From Clostridia bacterium (GTDB lineage: Bacteria > Bacillota > Clostridia > Oscillospirales > RGIG577): DNA of 61,111 nt. How positions within the stretch are numbered: position 1 is the first letter of the stretch; every line of letters starts with the position of its first letter. The stretch is from positions 1 to 61,111 of the forward strand of contig JAFWDJ010000010.1 of NCBI GenBank assembly GCA_017513095.1. Reading direction: 5' to 3'. A program made the translations under genes and the position numbers. The notes beneath the pieces are model-generated. The model had not been told where the DNA came from, did not search any database, and saw only the letters and a list, made by a program, of their open reading frames with translations. Positions 1-8,677 of the stretch are shown piece by piece.

Positions 1-786
1 GAATTTACGCCCGACGGCACGGACAATACGTCATACAAACTCAACGTGACGTGCGACGGCAAGACGGTAAGCGGCTTCGGCGGCAACATGAAGCTTACGC
101 TTCCCTACCGGGCCGACGAAAACGAGGACGCGGACCGCATAACCGTTTCAAAGGACGGTGACGAAAGCAGTCTCGACGGCGGCTACGACAGAACGACCGG
201 CAAGGCGACGGCGAACGCATCGGGCGACAGCGGACGCTTCGTTCTCGGATACGCTCCCTTCCCCTACACCGACGTCGACGAAGACAGCTACTGCTACGAC
301 GCGGTAGACTGGGCCGACTTAAACGGCATAACCGAGGGCACCGGCGAAGACTCGTTCAGCCCCGACAGCACCTGCACCCGCGCTCAGATGGTAACATTCA
401 TCTGGAGGGCCGAGGGAAGCCCCGAGCCTGTGATAGAGAGCGCACCGTTTACGGATATCGACGAAGGCGCGTACTACTACAAGGCTGTGCTTTGGGCATA
501 CGAGAACGGCATTGCGAAGGGCGTATCCGTTGACCTCTTTGACCCGAACGGCACAGTAACGCGCGCACAGAGCGTGACGTTCCTCTGCCGCACGCTCGGA
601 GGCACGGCGACGGGCGAAAATCCGTTCATCGACGTATCGCCCGAGGCGTACTACTATGACGCGGTAATCTGGGCGGCACAGAGCGGCATTGCGGCAGGCA
701 CCGGCGAGGGCAGATTCAGCCCCGACGCACCCTGCCTGCGCGCACAGATCGTGACGTTCCTCTACCGCGCGTACGGCGAACGATAA
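1..786 (+). CDS. SLH-domain cell-surface protein, C-terminal part (5' end outside window)
   Basis: The frame is open from base 1, so only the last 261 residues are present. The first 85 or so residues look like the end of a beta-rich extracellular domain rich in Asp, Gly and Thr. Three S-layer homology repeats follow, at about 88-140, 150-200 and 210-260. Each has the family pattern: FxDVxxxxYYYDAVxWA, then GIxxGTGxxxFSPD, then a TRAQxVTFLxR helix. SLH triplets bind pyruvylated secondary cell-wall polymers, so the protein should sit on the cell surface. The catalytic or binding head lies upstream and cannot be named. A strong terminator follows the stop codon. Confidence is high for the SLH assignment and nil for the head. 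Confidence 0.93.
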   Translation, partial: EFTPDGTDNTSYKLNVTCDGKTVSGFGGNMKLTLPYRADENEDADRITVSKDGDESSLDGGYDRTTGKATANASGDSGRFVLGYAPFPYTDVDEDSYCYDAVDWADLNGITEGTGEDSFSPDSTCTRAQMVTFIWRAEGSPEPVIESAPFTDIDEGAYYYKAVLWAYENGIAKGVSVDLFDPNGTVTRAQSVTFLCRTLGGTATGENPFIDVSPEAYYYDAVIWAAQSGIAAGTGEGRFSPDAPCLRAQIVTFLYRAYGER

Positions 787-809
787 AACGAAAAACCGAT
801 AACTCCCTG

Positions 810-841
810 ACCGGGGACAGCAAAAGCTGTCCCCGGTTTTT
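810..841 (+). terminator. Rho-independent terminator after SLH gene
   Basis: A 12-bp stem (ACCGGGGACAGC with GCTGTCCCCGGT) has an AAAA loop and is followed by a T run. It lies 24 bases after the SLH stop codon and separates that gene from the sporulation pair downstream. Confidence 0.9.
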
Positions 842-910
842 ACTTTCTTTATGAATAAAACGCGGTCGGTCGAAATATAATGCAGTATAAAACACGAAGG
901 AGTGACACAG

Positions 911-2485
911 ATGGAGCTTGAGCTGCAAAAAGAAAAGATCGGCACAAACAAAAAAATCTACGCCGGCCGCGCGGAGCACATCGAAACTGCGGAGATAATA
1001 GTACCCGACTATCTGCCCGACGCCCGCGCCGTTATATCTTCACAGGCCCGTATAAACATAAAGGACAAATCGGCCGCAGACGGTAAGATAACGATTAACG
1101 GGGAAATATGCTTCACGGCGCTGATTTCGGCCGACGGCGGCAATATCCCCGTCTGTGCCTCGGGACGCGCGCCGTTTAAGGAGGTTTTCCCTGTACCCGG
1201 CGAGACTTTGAAAACGTTCGTAAAGGTGCGCGCGAGCCTCGGTCAAAGCGAGGCGCACGTTATAAATTCGCGCAAAATAGGCTTCCGCGCCGTTGCGGAA
1301 ATAGACGTTTCGGCCTTCGAGCCCGAAAGCCTCGACACGGTAAGCGGCTTTTCGTCGGACATACATATCGAATCGCTTAAAACGCCGCAAAGTCTCTGTC
1401 TTTTTTCATCGTACGGCGAAAAGCAGTTCGTCATAGAGGAAGACCTGTTTCTGCCGCAGACGAAGCCGTCGGCAAAGGAGCTTCTATCCTATCGCGCGTC
1501 GCTTTTCCCCGAGGACGTAAAGCTCATCTCGAATAAGGCCATAATAAAGGGCACGGCGAAGATTTTTGTCCTATATCTTGGTGACGAGGACGAAAGCGCG
1601 CTTGAAACGTTTGAAAGCGAAATTCCCTTTTCACTTATAGCCGACGCGGCCGGTGTGGACGAGACGCACGAGGCGGAAACGGTCTTTTCGATATCCGACG
1701 TGTCGGTAAGCATGGCACATGGCCAAAGCGGGCGCACCGTTTCGGTAAGCATTTCCGCCCTCGCCTGCGTCTCCGCGTATAGGCGCGTAAGCCTTGAAAG
1801 CATAACCGAAGCGTTTTCAACGACGCACGAACTTAAATTAAAAAGTGACGATTCTCCCGTTTTAAGCCTGTTTGAAACGAAAAGAACGCCTATAAGCATA
1901 AGAGACGCCATATCCCCGCCCGAAGGGACGGTCATATCAAAGGTATTGGACGTATGCGGTGAGCTTTCCGCCTTCGACGCGGAGTATAGGGCGGGCGAAA
2001 TAAGACTTTCGGCGGGCGTTGACGTGCGTGCGCTGTGCATAGGAAGCGACGGGGCCGCATTCTGCCTTATGCGCACGCTTCCCGTAAGCCTAACGGTCAC
2101 AACAAACGCCGAAAAAGCGGAGGCGGAGATCGTAAACCCATTCTTCGAGATAAGCCATAACCTCAATATGTCCGGCGAGATCGAAATAAAGCTTCACGGC
2201 GAGGCTGTGATACATATATTCGAGCATGCGCCGTTTACACGCATATCCGCGGCGGAGGCGACAGAAAAAACGGGCGAAGACGACAGCGCGCGCCCCGCGC
2301 TTTTCGCCTGCTTTCCCGAAAAGGGCGAGACCGTTTGGAATATCGCTAAAAAGTATTCGGCTTCGCCCGACGATATCATCGGAGCAAATAAGCTTTCCTG
2401 CGGCGTACAGTCGGTTTTGGAAACGTCTCGCGTGCTTCTCATACCGCGAACGCGGCCGTCGGAAAAGAAGCAAAAGGAGGAATAA
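911..2485 (+). CDS. SPOCS (DUF3794) and LysM domain sporulation protein
   Basis: This 524-residue protein opens with a DUF3794/SPOCS domain (MELELQKEKIG..., with VPDYLPDARAV around residue 35). The middle holds further beta-rich SPOCS-like sequence. The C-terminus is a LysM peptidoglycan-binding module at about 465-515, including GETVWNIAKKYS and VLLIPR. SPOCS/LysM proteins are typical of spore-forming Clostridia and are thought to act in the spore envelope; the exact role is not known. ATG 911 is chosen because GAAGGAG at 896-902 sits 8 bases before it, whereas GTG 902 overlaps that site. spoIVA starts 2 bases after the stop, so the two are probably co-transcribed in the mother cell. Confidence 0.9.
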   Translation: MELELQKEKIGTNKKIYAGRAEHIETAEIIVPDYLPDARAVISSQARINIKDKSAADGKITINGEICFTALISADGGNIPVCASGRAPFKEVFPVPGETLKTFVKVRASLGQSEAHVINSRKIGFRAVAEIDVSAFEPESLDTVSGFSSDIHIESLKTPQSLCLFSSYGEKQFVIEEDLFLPQTKPSAKELLSYRASLFPEDVKLISNKAIIKGTAKIFVLYLGDEDESALETFESEIPFSLIADAAGVDETHEAETVFSISDVSVSMAHGQSGRTVSVSISALACVSAYRRVSLESITEAFSTTHELKLKSDDSPVLSLFETKRTPISIRDAISPPEGTVISKVLDVCGELSAFDAEYRAGEIRLSAGVDVRALCIGSDGAAFCLMRTLPVSLTVTTNAEKAEAEIVNPFFEISHNLNMSGEIEIKLHGEAVIHIFEHAPFTRISAAEATEKTGEDDSARPALFACFPEKGETVWNIAKKYSASPDDIIGANKLSCGVQSVLETSRVLLIPRTRPSEKKQKEE

Positions 2486-2487
2486 TA

Positions 2488-3966
2488 ATGGACGAATATA
2501 ACCTCTATCAAAACATAGCCAAGCGCACGGGCAGCGACATATACATAGGCGTCGTGGGCCCCGTGAGAACGGGAAAATCGACGTTCATAAAGCGTTTCAT
2601 GGAAACGCTCGTCATACCGAACATAGAAAACAAATTCCGCCGCGAGCGCGCGTACGACGAGCTGCCGCAAAGCGCGTCGGGGCGCACGATAATGACGACC
2701 GAGCCGAAATTCATCCCCGAGGAGGCCGTTGAGGTGACCCTAAGCGGCAACGCCTCGTTCAACGTGCGCATGATAGACTGCGTGGGCTACGTTGTTGACG
2801 GCGCTCTCGGTCAGGACGAGGACGGCCGCGAACGCATGGTAGAGACGCCGTGGTCGCCCGAGCCCGTAAGCTTTACCGCGGCCGCCGAAACGGGCACTAA
2901 AAAGGTCATAACGGAGCACTCGACGATAGGACTTATGATAACGACCGACGGCAGCTTTACAGATATACCGCGCGCCTCCTACGAGGAAGCGGAAAGGCGC
3001 GTAATATCGGAGCTTCTGGCCATAAACAAGCCGTTCGTGATACTTGTAAACTCTGCGCATCCGAAGGACGCGGAGGCCGTGAATCTTGCGAACGCGCTGA
3101 GCGGTGAATACGGCGTTCCTGCGCTCTGTGTCAACTGCATGGAGCTTGGCGAGGACGATATAAAAAGAATAATAGAAAAAATACTCTTTGAATTCCCGAT
3201 AAAGGAGCTTGCCTTTTTTCTGCCCGACTGGCTTTCGGCGCTGCCGGAGGGACATTGGCTGTGGCAGACGCTCTTTGAGAGCGTAAGAGAGGCCTTAGGC
3301 TCGATAAAGAAGATAAACGCCGCGCAGAGCATAGTCGAAAAAATCGCGTCGGGCGAAAAAATAAAGGAGGGCGAGCTTAAAAAGATAGACCTCGGCTGCG
3401 GGCGCGTCGACGTGCGGCTCTCTTTAGACAAATCGCTTTATTACCGCATACTTTCCGACGAGACGGGGCTTTCTATCGGCTCCGATGCGGAGCTTATCGG
3501 CATGATGAAGGAGCTTTCTGCGGCGAAAAAAGAATACGATAAGATTGCCTGCGCAATAAGCGAGGTGAAAAATACGGGCTACGGCATCGTTCATCCGACA
3601 GTTGAGGAAATGACTCTGGAGGAGCCGTCCATAGTAAAGCAGGGCGGCAGATACGGCGTGAAGCTCTGCGCCTCCGCGCCGTCTATACACATGATACGCG
3701 CCGACATTAAGACGGAGGTGAGCCCCATCGTCGGCAGCGAAAAGCAGTCGGAGGATCTTGTGAATTATCTTTTGAGCGAATTCGAGGTGGACCCCGCGAA
3801 GATCTGGGACTCGAATATCTTCGGGAAATCGCTTCACGAGCTTGTAAACGAGGGCTTAAACAACAAGCTCTACAAAATGCCCGCGCCCGCGCGCCTAAAG
3901 CTTCAGGAAACGCTGGAGCGGATAATAAACGACGGCTCAAACGGGCTGATATGCATAATACTATAA
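2488..3966 (+). CDS. spoIVA: Stage IV sporulation protein A (spore coat morphogenetic ATPase)
   Basis: The 492-residue product is full length for SpoIVA. The N-terminus reads MDEYNLYQNIAKRTGSDIYI and is followed by the Walker A loop GPVRTGKST at about 24-32. The C-terminus ends GLICIIL, matching the conserved tail that contacts the forespore membrane. SpoIVA hydrolyses ATP and polymerises into the basal layer of the spore coat around the forespore. An AAGGAGG site at about 2474-2480 precedes the ATG, inside the end of the upstream SPOCS/LysM gene, so translation is probably coupled. A bidirectional terminator follows immediately. Identification is very secure. Confidence 0.98.
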   Translation: MDEYNLYQNIAKRTGSDIYIGVVGPVRTGKSTFIKRFMETLVIPNIENKFRRERAYDELPQSASGRTIMTTEPKFIPEEAVEVTLSGNASFNVRMIDCVGYVVDGALGQDEDGRERMVETPWSPEPVSFTAAAETGTKKVITEHSTIGLMITTDGSFTDIPRASYEEAERRVISELLAINKPFVILVNSAHPKDAEAVNLANALSGEYGVPALCVNCMELGEDDIKRIIEKILFEFPIKELAFFLPDWLSALPEGHWLWQTLFESVREALGSIKKINAAQSIVEKIASGEKIKEGELKKIDLGCGRVDVRLSLDKSLYYRILSDETGLSIGSDAELIGMMKELSAAKKEYDKIACAISEVKNTGYGIVHPTVEEMTLEEPSIVKQGGRYGVKLCASAPSIHMIRADIKTEVSPIVGSEKQSEDLVNYLLSEFEVDPAKIWDSNIFGKSLHELVNEGLNNKLYKMPAPARLKLQETLERIINDGSNGLICIIL

Positions 3967-3995
3967 CAAAAGACCCGCTTCGGCGGGTCTTTTGT
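3966..3995. terminator. Bidirectional terminator between spoIVA and degV
   Basis: A 13-bp perfect stem (ACAAAAGACCCGC with GCGGGTCTTTTGT) closes on a TTCG tetraloop. The A/T-rich stem ends give a U tract on both strands, so it can end the convergent spoIVA and fhs-to-degV transcripts. Confidence 0.93.
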
Positions 3996-4009
3996 TATAA
4001 ATCCTTGTC

Positions 4010-4885
4010 TTACGGGTGTCTGTCGCTGCCCATATAGAATATGGTAAACAGGCCGGGGCCGCAGTGCGCGCCTATGATGACGCCGAGGCCGCAGATCTTT
4101 ACTTCCTTTACGGTCGGGAACATTTCAAGCACCTTCGCCTTCATAAATTCGGCGTCGGCCATGCAGTCGGCGTGATTTATAAGCACTGTCTGACCGTCGG
4201 GCTCCTTTAAATCGGTTTTCATCGATTCGAGTATGCGGTTTAAGGCAATCTTTCTTCCGCGCGCCTTCGACGCAACGGTAAGCGAGCCGTCGTCCGGCAC
4301 GTAAAGAACGGGCTTTATCGAAAGCATGGAGCCGATAAGCGCCGCCGCGTTCGACACGCGTCCGCCGCGCTTTAAATATTCAAGGTCGTCAACGGTGAAG
4401 CGGTGTATTACCTTTAACTTGTTGGCCTCAATCCACGCTACCGTCTCGTCGAAGCTCTTGCCTGCGTCTCTAAGCTCGATTACCTTGAAAACGAGCAGTC
4501 CGAGTCCGCCCGATACGCAGCGCGTATCGACGTTGCAGAAGCGCTGATTCGGGTATTTCTCCTGTATCTGCGCCGTGGCCTCGGCCGCATTCATATACGA
4601 CGTTGAAAGCTTCTGCGACATATCGAGGAATATAACGTCCTTGCCCGTCGCCATGAGCTTCTCGAAAAATTCGAGATACGAATACGTATTTATCATCGAA
4701 GTCGTGGGCGCCGCTCCCGCGCGCATTTTCTTATATACCTCGGTCTTCGTCTCCTCGCGGCAGTCGTCCTCGTATAATTCGTCGTTCATTATATAAGTAT
4801 AGCTTATAAACGGAACGTCGTGCTCCTCCAGAAACTCTCTCGGCAGATCGGCCGTCGATGCGGTAGCGATTATGTAATCAGCCAT
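4010..4885 (-). CDS. DegV family fatty-acid-binding protein
   Basis: The 291-residue protein has the DegV fold signature. It starts MADYIIATASTADLP, has the conserved EFFEKLMATGKDVIFLDMS region, and VSGGLGLLVFK and LKRGGRVSN segments. DegV/FakB proteins bind a fatty acid and present it to the FakA kinase to make acyl-phosphate for phospholipid synthesis. No FakA homologue is seen nearby, so the paralogue's ligand is unknown. The start ATG follows a GGGAGGT site. The gene is last in the run fhs-tsaE-tsaB-rpiB-degV, 35 bases after rpiB, and ends at the bidirectional terminator. Confidence 0.93.
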   Translation of the reverse strand: MADYIIATASTADLPREFLEEHDVPFISYTYIMNDELYEDDCREETKTEVYKKMRAGAAPTTSMINTYSYLEFFEKLMATGKDVIFLDMSQKLSTSYMNAAEATAQIQEKYPNQRFCNVDTRCVSGGLGLLVFKVIELRDAGKSFDETVAWIEANKLKVIHRFTVDDLEYLKRGGRVSNAAALIGSMLSIKPVLYVPDDGSLTVASKARGRKIALNRILESMKTDLKEPDGQTVLINHADCMADAEFMKAKVLEMFPTVKEVKICGLGVIIGAHCGPGLFTIFYMGSDRHP

Positions 4886-4920
4886 ATTATACCTCCCTTA
4901 TGTATATAAAATTTAATATA

Positions 4921-5361
4921 TTATCGTTCAAGCGCGGATATCTTTTCGATACGCTTTACGTGGCGCTCCCCTTCAAACTCCGTTGAAAGATAAGCGTCCA
5001 CAAGCTCCAGCGCAAGGCCGTGTCCCACGACGCGCTCGCCGAAGCAGAGAATGTTCGCGTTGTTGTGCGCCCTGCACATCTTCGCGGAAAACGTATCGGA
5101 AACGCACGCCGCGCGTATGCCCTTTATCTTGTTTGCGGCTATCGACACTCCAATGCCCGTGCCGCATATAAGTATGCCGCATTCGCATTCGCCCGAGGCC
5201 ACCGCCCGTCCCACGAGCGCGGCATAGTCGGGATAATCGCACGATTCGTCGGAATACGTGCCGTAATCCTTAACCTCGCACCCCAATTCCTTGAGGTGCG
5301 CCATGACTTCTCCTTTTAAATGAAATCCTCCGTGATCACTGCCAATAGCTATTCTTTTCAT
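4921..5361 (-). CDS. rpiB: Ribose-5-phosphate isomerase B
   Basis: The 146-residue enzyme interconverts ribose 5-phosphate and ribulose 5-phosphate in the pentose phosphate pathway. It opens MKRIAIGSDHGGFHLK, with the conserved Asp-His pair of the family. It carries ICGTGIGVSIAANK, containing the catalytic-base cysteine, and CRAHNNANILCFGERVVG, which binds phosphate. Length is standard for RpiB (about 145-150). The start codon overlaps the tsaB stop by four bases (ATGA), so the two are translationally coupled. The related LacA/LacB or allose isomerases are less likely because no sugar-utilisation genes are nearby. Confidence 0.95.
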   Translation of the reverse strand: MKRIAIGSDHGGFHLKGEVMAHLKELGCEVKDYGTYSDESCDYPDYAALVGRAVASGECECGILICGTGIGVSIAANKIKGIRAACVSDTFSAKMCRAHNNANILCFGERVVGHGLALELVDAYLSTEFEGERHVKRIEKISALER

Positions 5362-6071
5362 TTCCCCGTATTGTCCCCTTTGTGCTTTTTTTCATATTCA
5401 CGCTCGGCCTGAGACAGCCTTAAATAATTTACGTCAAGCTGACTTGCCGGAACGCATTTCCCCTCTTTATACATATAAAACGCCGCGCGCGCGACTGATA
5501 CGGCGTTTTGAAGTCTCGCCGTTTCGTTCGCCATGCTGACATTTTTAATGTCCCTTAAAGCCTCGTATGAAAGCTCGGCCCCGTCGCCCGTAAGTATAAC
5601 GGAGCAGTCAAATTTCAAAAGCTCTTCCCTTAAATCCGCCGTGCTTATCGCACGGTCGGGCGTAAGGCGGCAAAAGCCGCACGGATTTATCTCAAACAAT
5701 GCGTTATATACCTGATTGTTCCTCGCGTCCATAACGGCGCAGCATACTCCGCCAAAGCCCTCTGCGTTACGCGCAAGCGCCTCGAGCGTCGATACTCCGG
5801 CACACATCACGTCCCGCCCGAACGCAAGCCCCTTTACAAGCGACACGCCTATGCGCACGCCCGTAAACGAGCCGGGCCCGTTCGATACCGCGAAAAGCCC
5901 TACGTCATCTATCGTGAGATTCGCGTTTTTTAGCGCCTGGTCGACAAGCGTCAAAAGCGTCTGCGAATGCGTAAGCGCTGTATTTAAAAATACGTGGCTT
6001 AAAGGCTTTTCATCGTCGCACACGGCGGCTGCGGCCGCCTTCGCCGTCGAATCTACCGAAAGGATTATCAT
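5358..6071 (-). CDS. tsaB: tRNA threonylcarbamoyladenosine biosynthesis protein TsaB
   Basis: The 237-residue protein is TsaB, the inactive-kinase-fold partner of TsaD in making t6A at position 37 of ANN-decoding tRNAs. It starts MIILSVDSTAKAAAAAV and has the diagnostic SNGPGSFTGVRIGVSLVKGL stretch. The ATG at 6071 is chosen because GGGAGGTG lies a few bases upstream. A longer in-frame extension encodes an Arg-rich tail that is only the antisense-like overlap with tsaE. The start overlaps the tsaE stop and the end overlaps the rpiB start, both as ATGA, so tsaE-tsaB-rpiB is one tight operon. The partner TsaD is not in the window. Confidence 0.96.
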   Translation of the reverse strand: MIILSVDSTAKAAAAAVCDDEKPLSHVFLNTALTHSQTLLTLVDQALKNANLTIDDVGLFAVSNGPGSFTGVRIGVSLVKGLAFGRDVMCAGVSTLEALARNAEGFGGVCCAVMDARNNQVYNALFEINPCGFCRLTPDRAISTADLREELLKFDCSVILTGDGAELSYEALRDIKNVSMANETARLQNAVSVARAAFYMYKEGKCVPASQLDVNYLRLSQAEREYEKKHKGDNTGK

Positions 6072-6508
6072 AACGGAGCACCTCCCGCGCGCGTAATAAT
6101 TATGCGGCGCGCGCGTTCGTCGCCGTCGGTAAGCGTAATCGTGACGTCGTAGCGGTCGTCGGGGAGAAAGTCTTTTATATACTCGCTCCACTCAATCGCG
6201 CACACGCCGTCGCCGCCCGCGTATTCGAAATAGCCGACGTCGCTCAGCGCGTCCTCGTCGGCGTCCTCAAGGCGGTACATGTCGAAGTGATAAAGAGTCG
6301 TGTCGCCCTCATACTCGTTTAATATAACGAACGTGGGGCTCGTCACGTGCTCACTCACGCCCAGCGCGCGCGCGATGCCGCGCACGAACGCCGTTTTGCC
6401 CGCGCCAAGGTCGCCGAAAAGCGCCACGACGTCGCCCGCCTTTAAGCGCTTCGCAAATTCGGCCGCGATATATTCGGTTTGTTTTTGTGAGTTAGAAAAG
6501 TATTCCAT
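6068..6508 (-). CDS. tsaE: tRNA threonylcarbamoyladenosine biosynthesis ATPase TsaE
   Basis: The 146-residue P-loop protein has Walker A GDLGAGKTAFVRGIA at about 33-47. It also has TSPTFVILNEYEG, FDMYRLEDADE and the IEWSEYI motif, all typical of TsaE. TsaE is the ATPase that cycles the TsaB-TsaD complex during t6A formation. The ATG has an AAGGGA site and lies 6 bases after the fhs stop codon, so it shares the fhs transcript. Its own stop overlaps the tsaB start. Confidence 0.96.
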   Translation of the reverse strand: MEYFSNSQKQTEYIAAEFAKRLKAGDVVALFGDLGAGKTAFVRGIARALGVSEHVTSPTFVILNEYEGDTTLYHFDMYRLEDADEDALSDVGYFEYAGGDGVCAIEWSEYIKDFLPDDRYDVTITLTDGDERARRIIITRAGGAPL

Positions 6509-6514
6509 AATCCC

Positions 6515-8182
6515 TTAAAACAGTCCCGATATCTCCATGTTTTCGTCTATGTCTATATTCTCCGCCGCCGGAAGCTTCGGAAGGCCAGGCATCGTCATGA
6601 TATCTCCCGTGAGCACAACGATAAAGCCAGCGCCCGTTTTGGGCACGATCTCCTTTACGGTTATCGCAAAGCCCTCGGGGCGGCCGAGCTTTTCGGGGTC
6701 GTCCGAAAGCGAATACTGCGTCTTCGCCATACACACGGGCAGCGTATCAAGCCCGCGCCTCTTTATCTCCGAAAGCATCCTCTGCGCGCCCGTCGAAAAG
6801 ACTACCTCGGACGCGCCGTATATATTTTTGGCTATTTTCTCTATTTTTACTTTCGTCGTATCTTCTTCGTCGTAGGTATGCGAAAAATCCGACGGCTTTT
6901 CGCATAAGTCGACTACCGCGCGCGCAAGCTCCTCGGAGCCCGCGCCGCCCTTTTCGAAGGCGCGCGAGATCACCATAGGCACGCCCTCGCTCTCGCAAAG
7001 GGCTCTTATCTGCGCCGTTTCGTCCTCGGTATCCTTATGAAAATGATTTAGCACCACGACGGTATTTACGCCGAACGATTTTAGGTTCCTTATATGGGCA
7101 AGAAGGTTCTTAAGCCCTTCCTTGACCGCCTTTACGTTTTCAAAGCCCAGATCAGCCTTTTTAACGCCGCCGTTGTATTTGAGCGCGCGCACCGTTGCAA
7201 CAAGCACGACGCAGTCGGGCGTTTTGCCTATCTTAGGGCAGACGATATTTAAAAACTTCTCCGCGCCCAGATCCGCGCCGAATCCCGCCTCGGTCACCGT
7301 ATAATCGGCAAGCGAAAGCGCAAGCTTTGTCGCAATCAGCGAATTGCAGCCGTGCGCGATATTCGCGAACGGGCCTCCATGGATGAGGCACGGCGTATTT
7401 TCAAGCGTCTGCACTAAATTGGGAAGCACCGCGTCCTTCATAAGCGCCGCCATCGCGCCGTGAACTTTGAGCTCGCGGCATTTTACGGGCTCTCCGTCGT
7501 ACGTATAGCCCACCGTGATATCGCCGAAGCGCTCCTTTAAGTCTGATATGTCGGACGCAAGACAGAGCACTGCCATTATCTCGCTTGCCACGGTTATCAT
7601 AAATCTGTCCTCGCGCGGCATTCCGTTGGGCTTTCCGCCGAGACCGACAACGACCGAACGCAGAACACGGTCGTTCATGTCCATAACGCGGCCGAAGACC
7701 ACCCTGCGCGGGTCAAGCCTGAGCGCGTTGCCCTGCTGGATATGGTTGTCTATAACGGCGCACAAAAGGTTGTTTGCGGCGGTAACGGCGTGCATATCGC
7801 CCGTGAAGTGTAAGTTTATATCCTCCATCGGAACGACCTGCGCGTATCCTCCGCCCGCAGCGCCGCCCTTCATGCCGAACACGGGGCCGAGCGACGGCTC
7901 GCGAAGCGTTATAATCGCGTTCTTGCCGATGCGCGCAAGCGCCTCGCCGAGGCCCACGCTCATCGTCGTCTTTCCCTCGCCCGCGGGGGTGGGATTTATC
8001 GCCGTAACGAGAATAAGGCGTCCGAACGGCTTCTTGCCCTCGCGCTTTATCGCCGCGGCCGAAATTTTTGCTTTATATTTTCCGTAAAGCTCCAGATCGT
8101 CCCCCGTAAGACCAAGCTTCTTTCCTACATCCGCGATCGGGAGCATTTTCGCGTTTTTTGCTATATCTATATCGCTCTGCAA
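6515..8182 (-). CDS. fhs: Formate-tetrahydrofolate ligase
   Basis: The 555-residue enzyme joins formate to tetrahydrofolate using ATP, giving 10-formyl-THF. In anaerobes this feeds purine synthesis or the methyl branch of acetogenesis. Visible motifs include the P-loop [25 protein letters not shown], the HFTGDMHA stretch, and a C-terminal [18 protein letters not shown] at 8182 is chosen: AAAGGAG lies about 9 bases upstream and the 555-residue product beginning [15 protein letters not shown] matches the family length. A longer in-frame extension would have no comparable site. It is the first gene of the fhs-tsaE-tsaB-rpiB-degV run. Confidence 0.96.
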   Translation of the reverse strand: MQSDIDIAKNAKMLPIADVGKKLGLTGDDLELYGKYKAKISAAAIKREGKKPFGRLILVTAINPTPAGEGKTTMSVGLGEALARIGKNAIITLREPSLGPVFGMKGGAAGGGYAQVVPMEDINLHFTGDMHAVTAANNLLCAVIDNHIQQGNALRLDPRRVVFGRVMDMNDRVLRSVVVGLGGKPNGMPREDRFMITVASEIMAVLCLASDISDLKERFGDITVGYTYDGEPVKCRELKVHGAMAALMKDAVLPNLVQTLENTPCLIHGGPFANIAHGCNSLIATKLALSLADYTVTEAGFGADLGAEKFLNIVCPKIGKTPDCVVLVATVRALKYNGGVKKADLGFENVKAVKEGLKNLLAHIRNLKSFGVNTVVVLNHFHKDTEDETAQIRALCESEGVPMVISRAFEKGGAGSEELARAVVDLCEKPSDFSHTYDEEDTTKVKIEKIAKNIYGASEVVFSTGAQRMLSEIKRRGLDTLPVCMAKTQYSLSDDPEKLGRPEGFAITVKEIVPKTGAGFIVVLTGDIMTMPGLPKLPAAENIDIDENMEISGLF

Positions 8183-8280
8183 AACAAATGCTCCTTTAAT
8201 AATTTTCTTCTGATTTTTTATTTTATCATATGTAAACAATCATTTCAAGGAAAAACGCTCTATTTTGTTAAAAAGAAAAC

Positions 8281-8308
8281 ATGCGGCAGGGGTTTTTTCC
8301 GTGCCGCA
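8281..8308 (-). terminator. Terminator after the tautomerase gene
   Basis: On the minus strand TGCGGCA pairs with TGCCGCA around a 13-base loop and is followed by GTTTTCTTTTT. It should end the short tautomerase transcript before fhs. Confidence 0.72.
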
Positions 8309-8329
8309 CGCCTTTTTTCTGCTTTAATA

Positions 8330-8557
8330 CTACTTTTTTGCCTCGCCCTTGTAAAAATAGAGCTCCTCGGGCTTTGCGCTGATGACGTTCTTGTCATACT
8401 CAAGCCAATCCTCGCGCTTTACCTCTCCGAAGGTAACATAGCAGTACTCCTTCGGTACGGGCGCAGCCTCAACGAGAGCGTTAAGAAGCGCCTCTGCTAT
8501 CTTTTTCTTGTTGGCCTCGTCTCTTCCGGGTATCGAATCGATGTGGATATGCGGCAT
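8330..8557 (-). CDS. 4-oxalocrotonate tautomerase-family small protein
   Basis: The 75-residue protein starts MPHIHIDSIPGRDEANKKK. Proline directly after the start Met is the catalytic base of the tautomerase superfamily once Met is removed. The family adopts a short beta-alpha-beta fold and assembles as multimers. ATG 8557 is preferred because GAAGGAGG lies 7 bases upstream; a start six codons earlier would bury the proline. No aromatic-degradation genes are nearby, so the substrate is unknown. It appears to be a monocistronic gene closed by its own terminator. Confidence 0.88.
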   Translation of the reverse strand: MPHIHIDSIPGRDEANKKKIAEALLNALVEAAPVPKEYCYVTFGEVKREDWLEYDKNVISAKPEELYFYKGEAKK

Positions 8558-8677
8558 ATTGTTTTCCTCCTTCAAATTATTTTATATAAAACAAAAAATC
8601 ATGCTTTTTTAAATATAATACCATACCTTCGCGCCGTTTGAAATACATTTTTGAAAAATTGCGAAATAATCGGCGCC

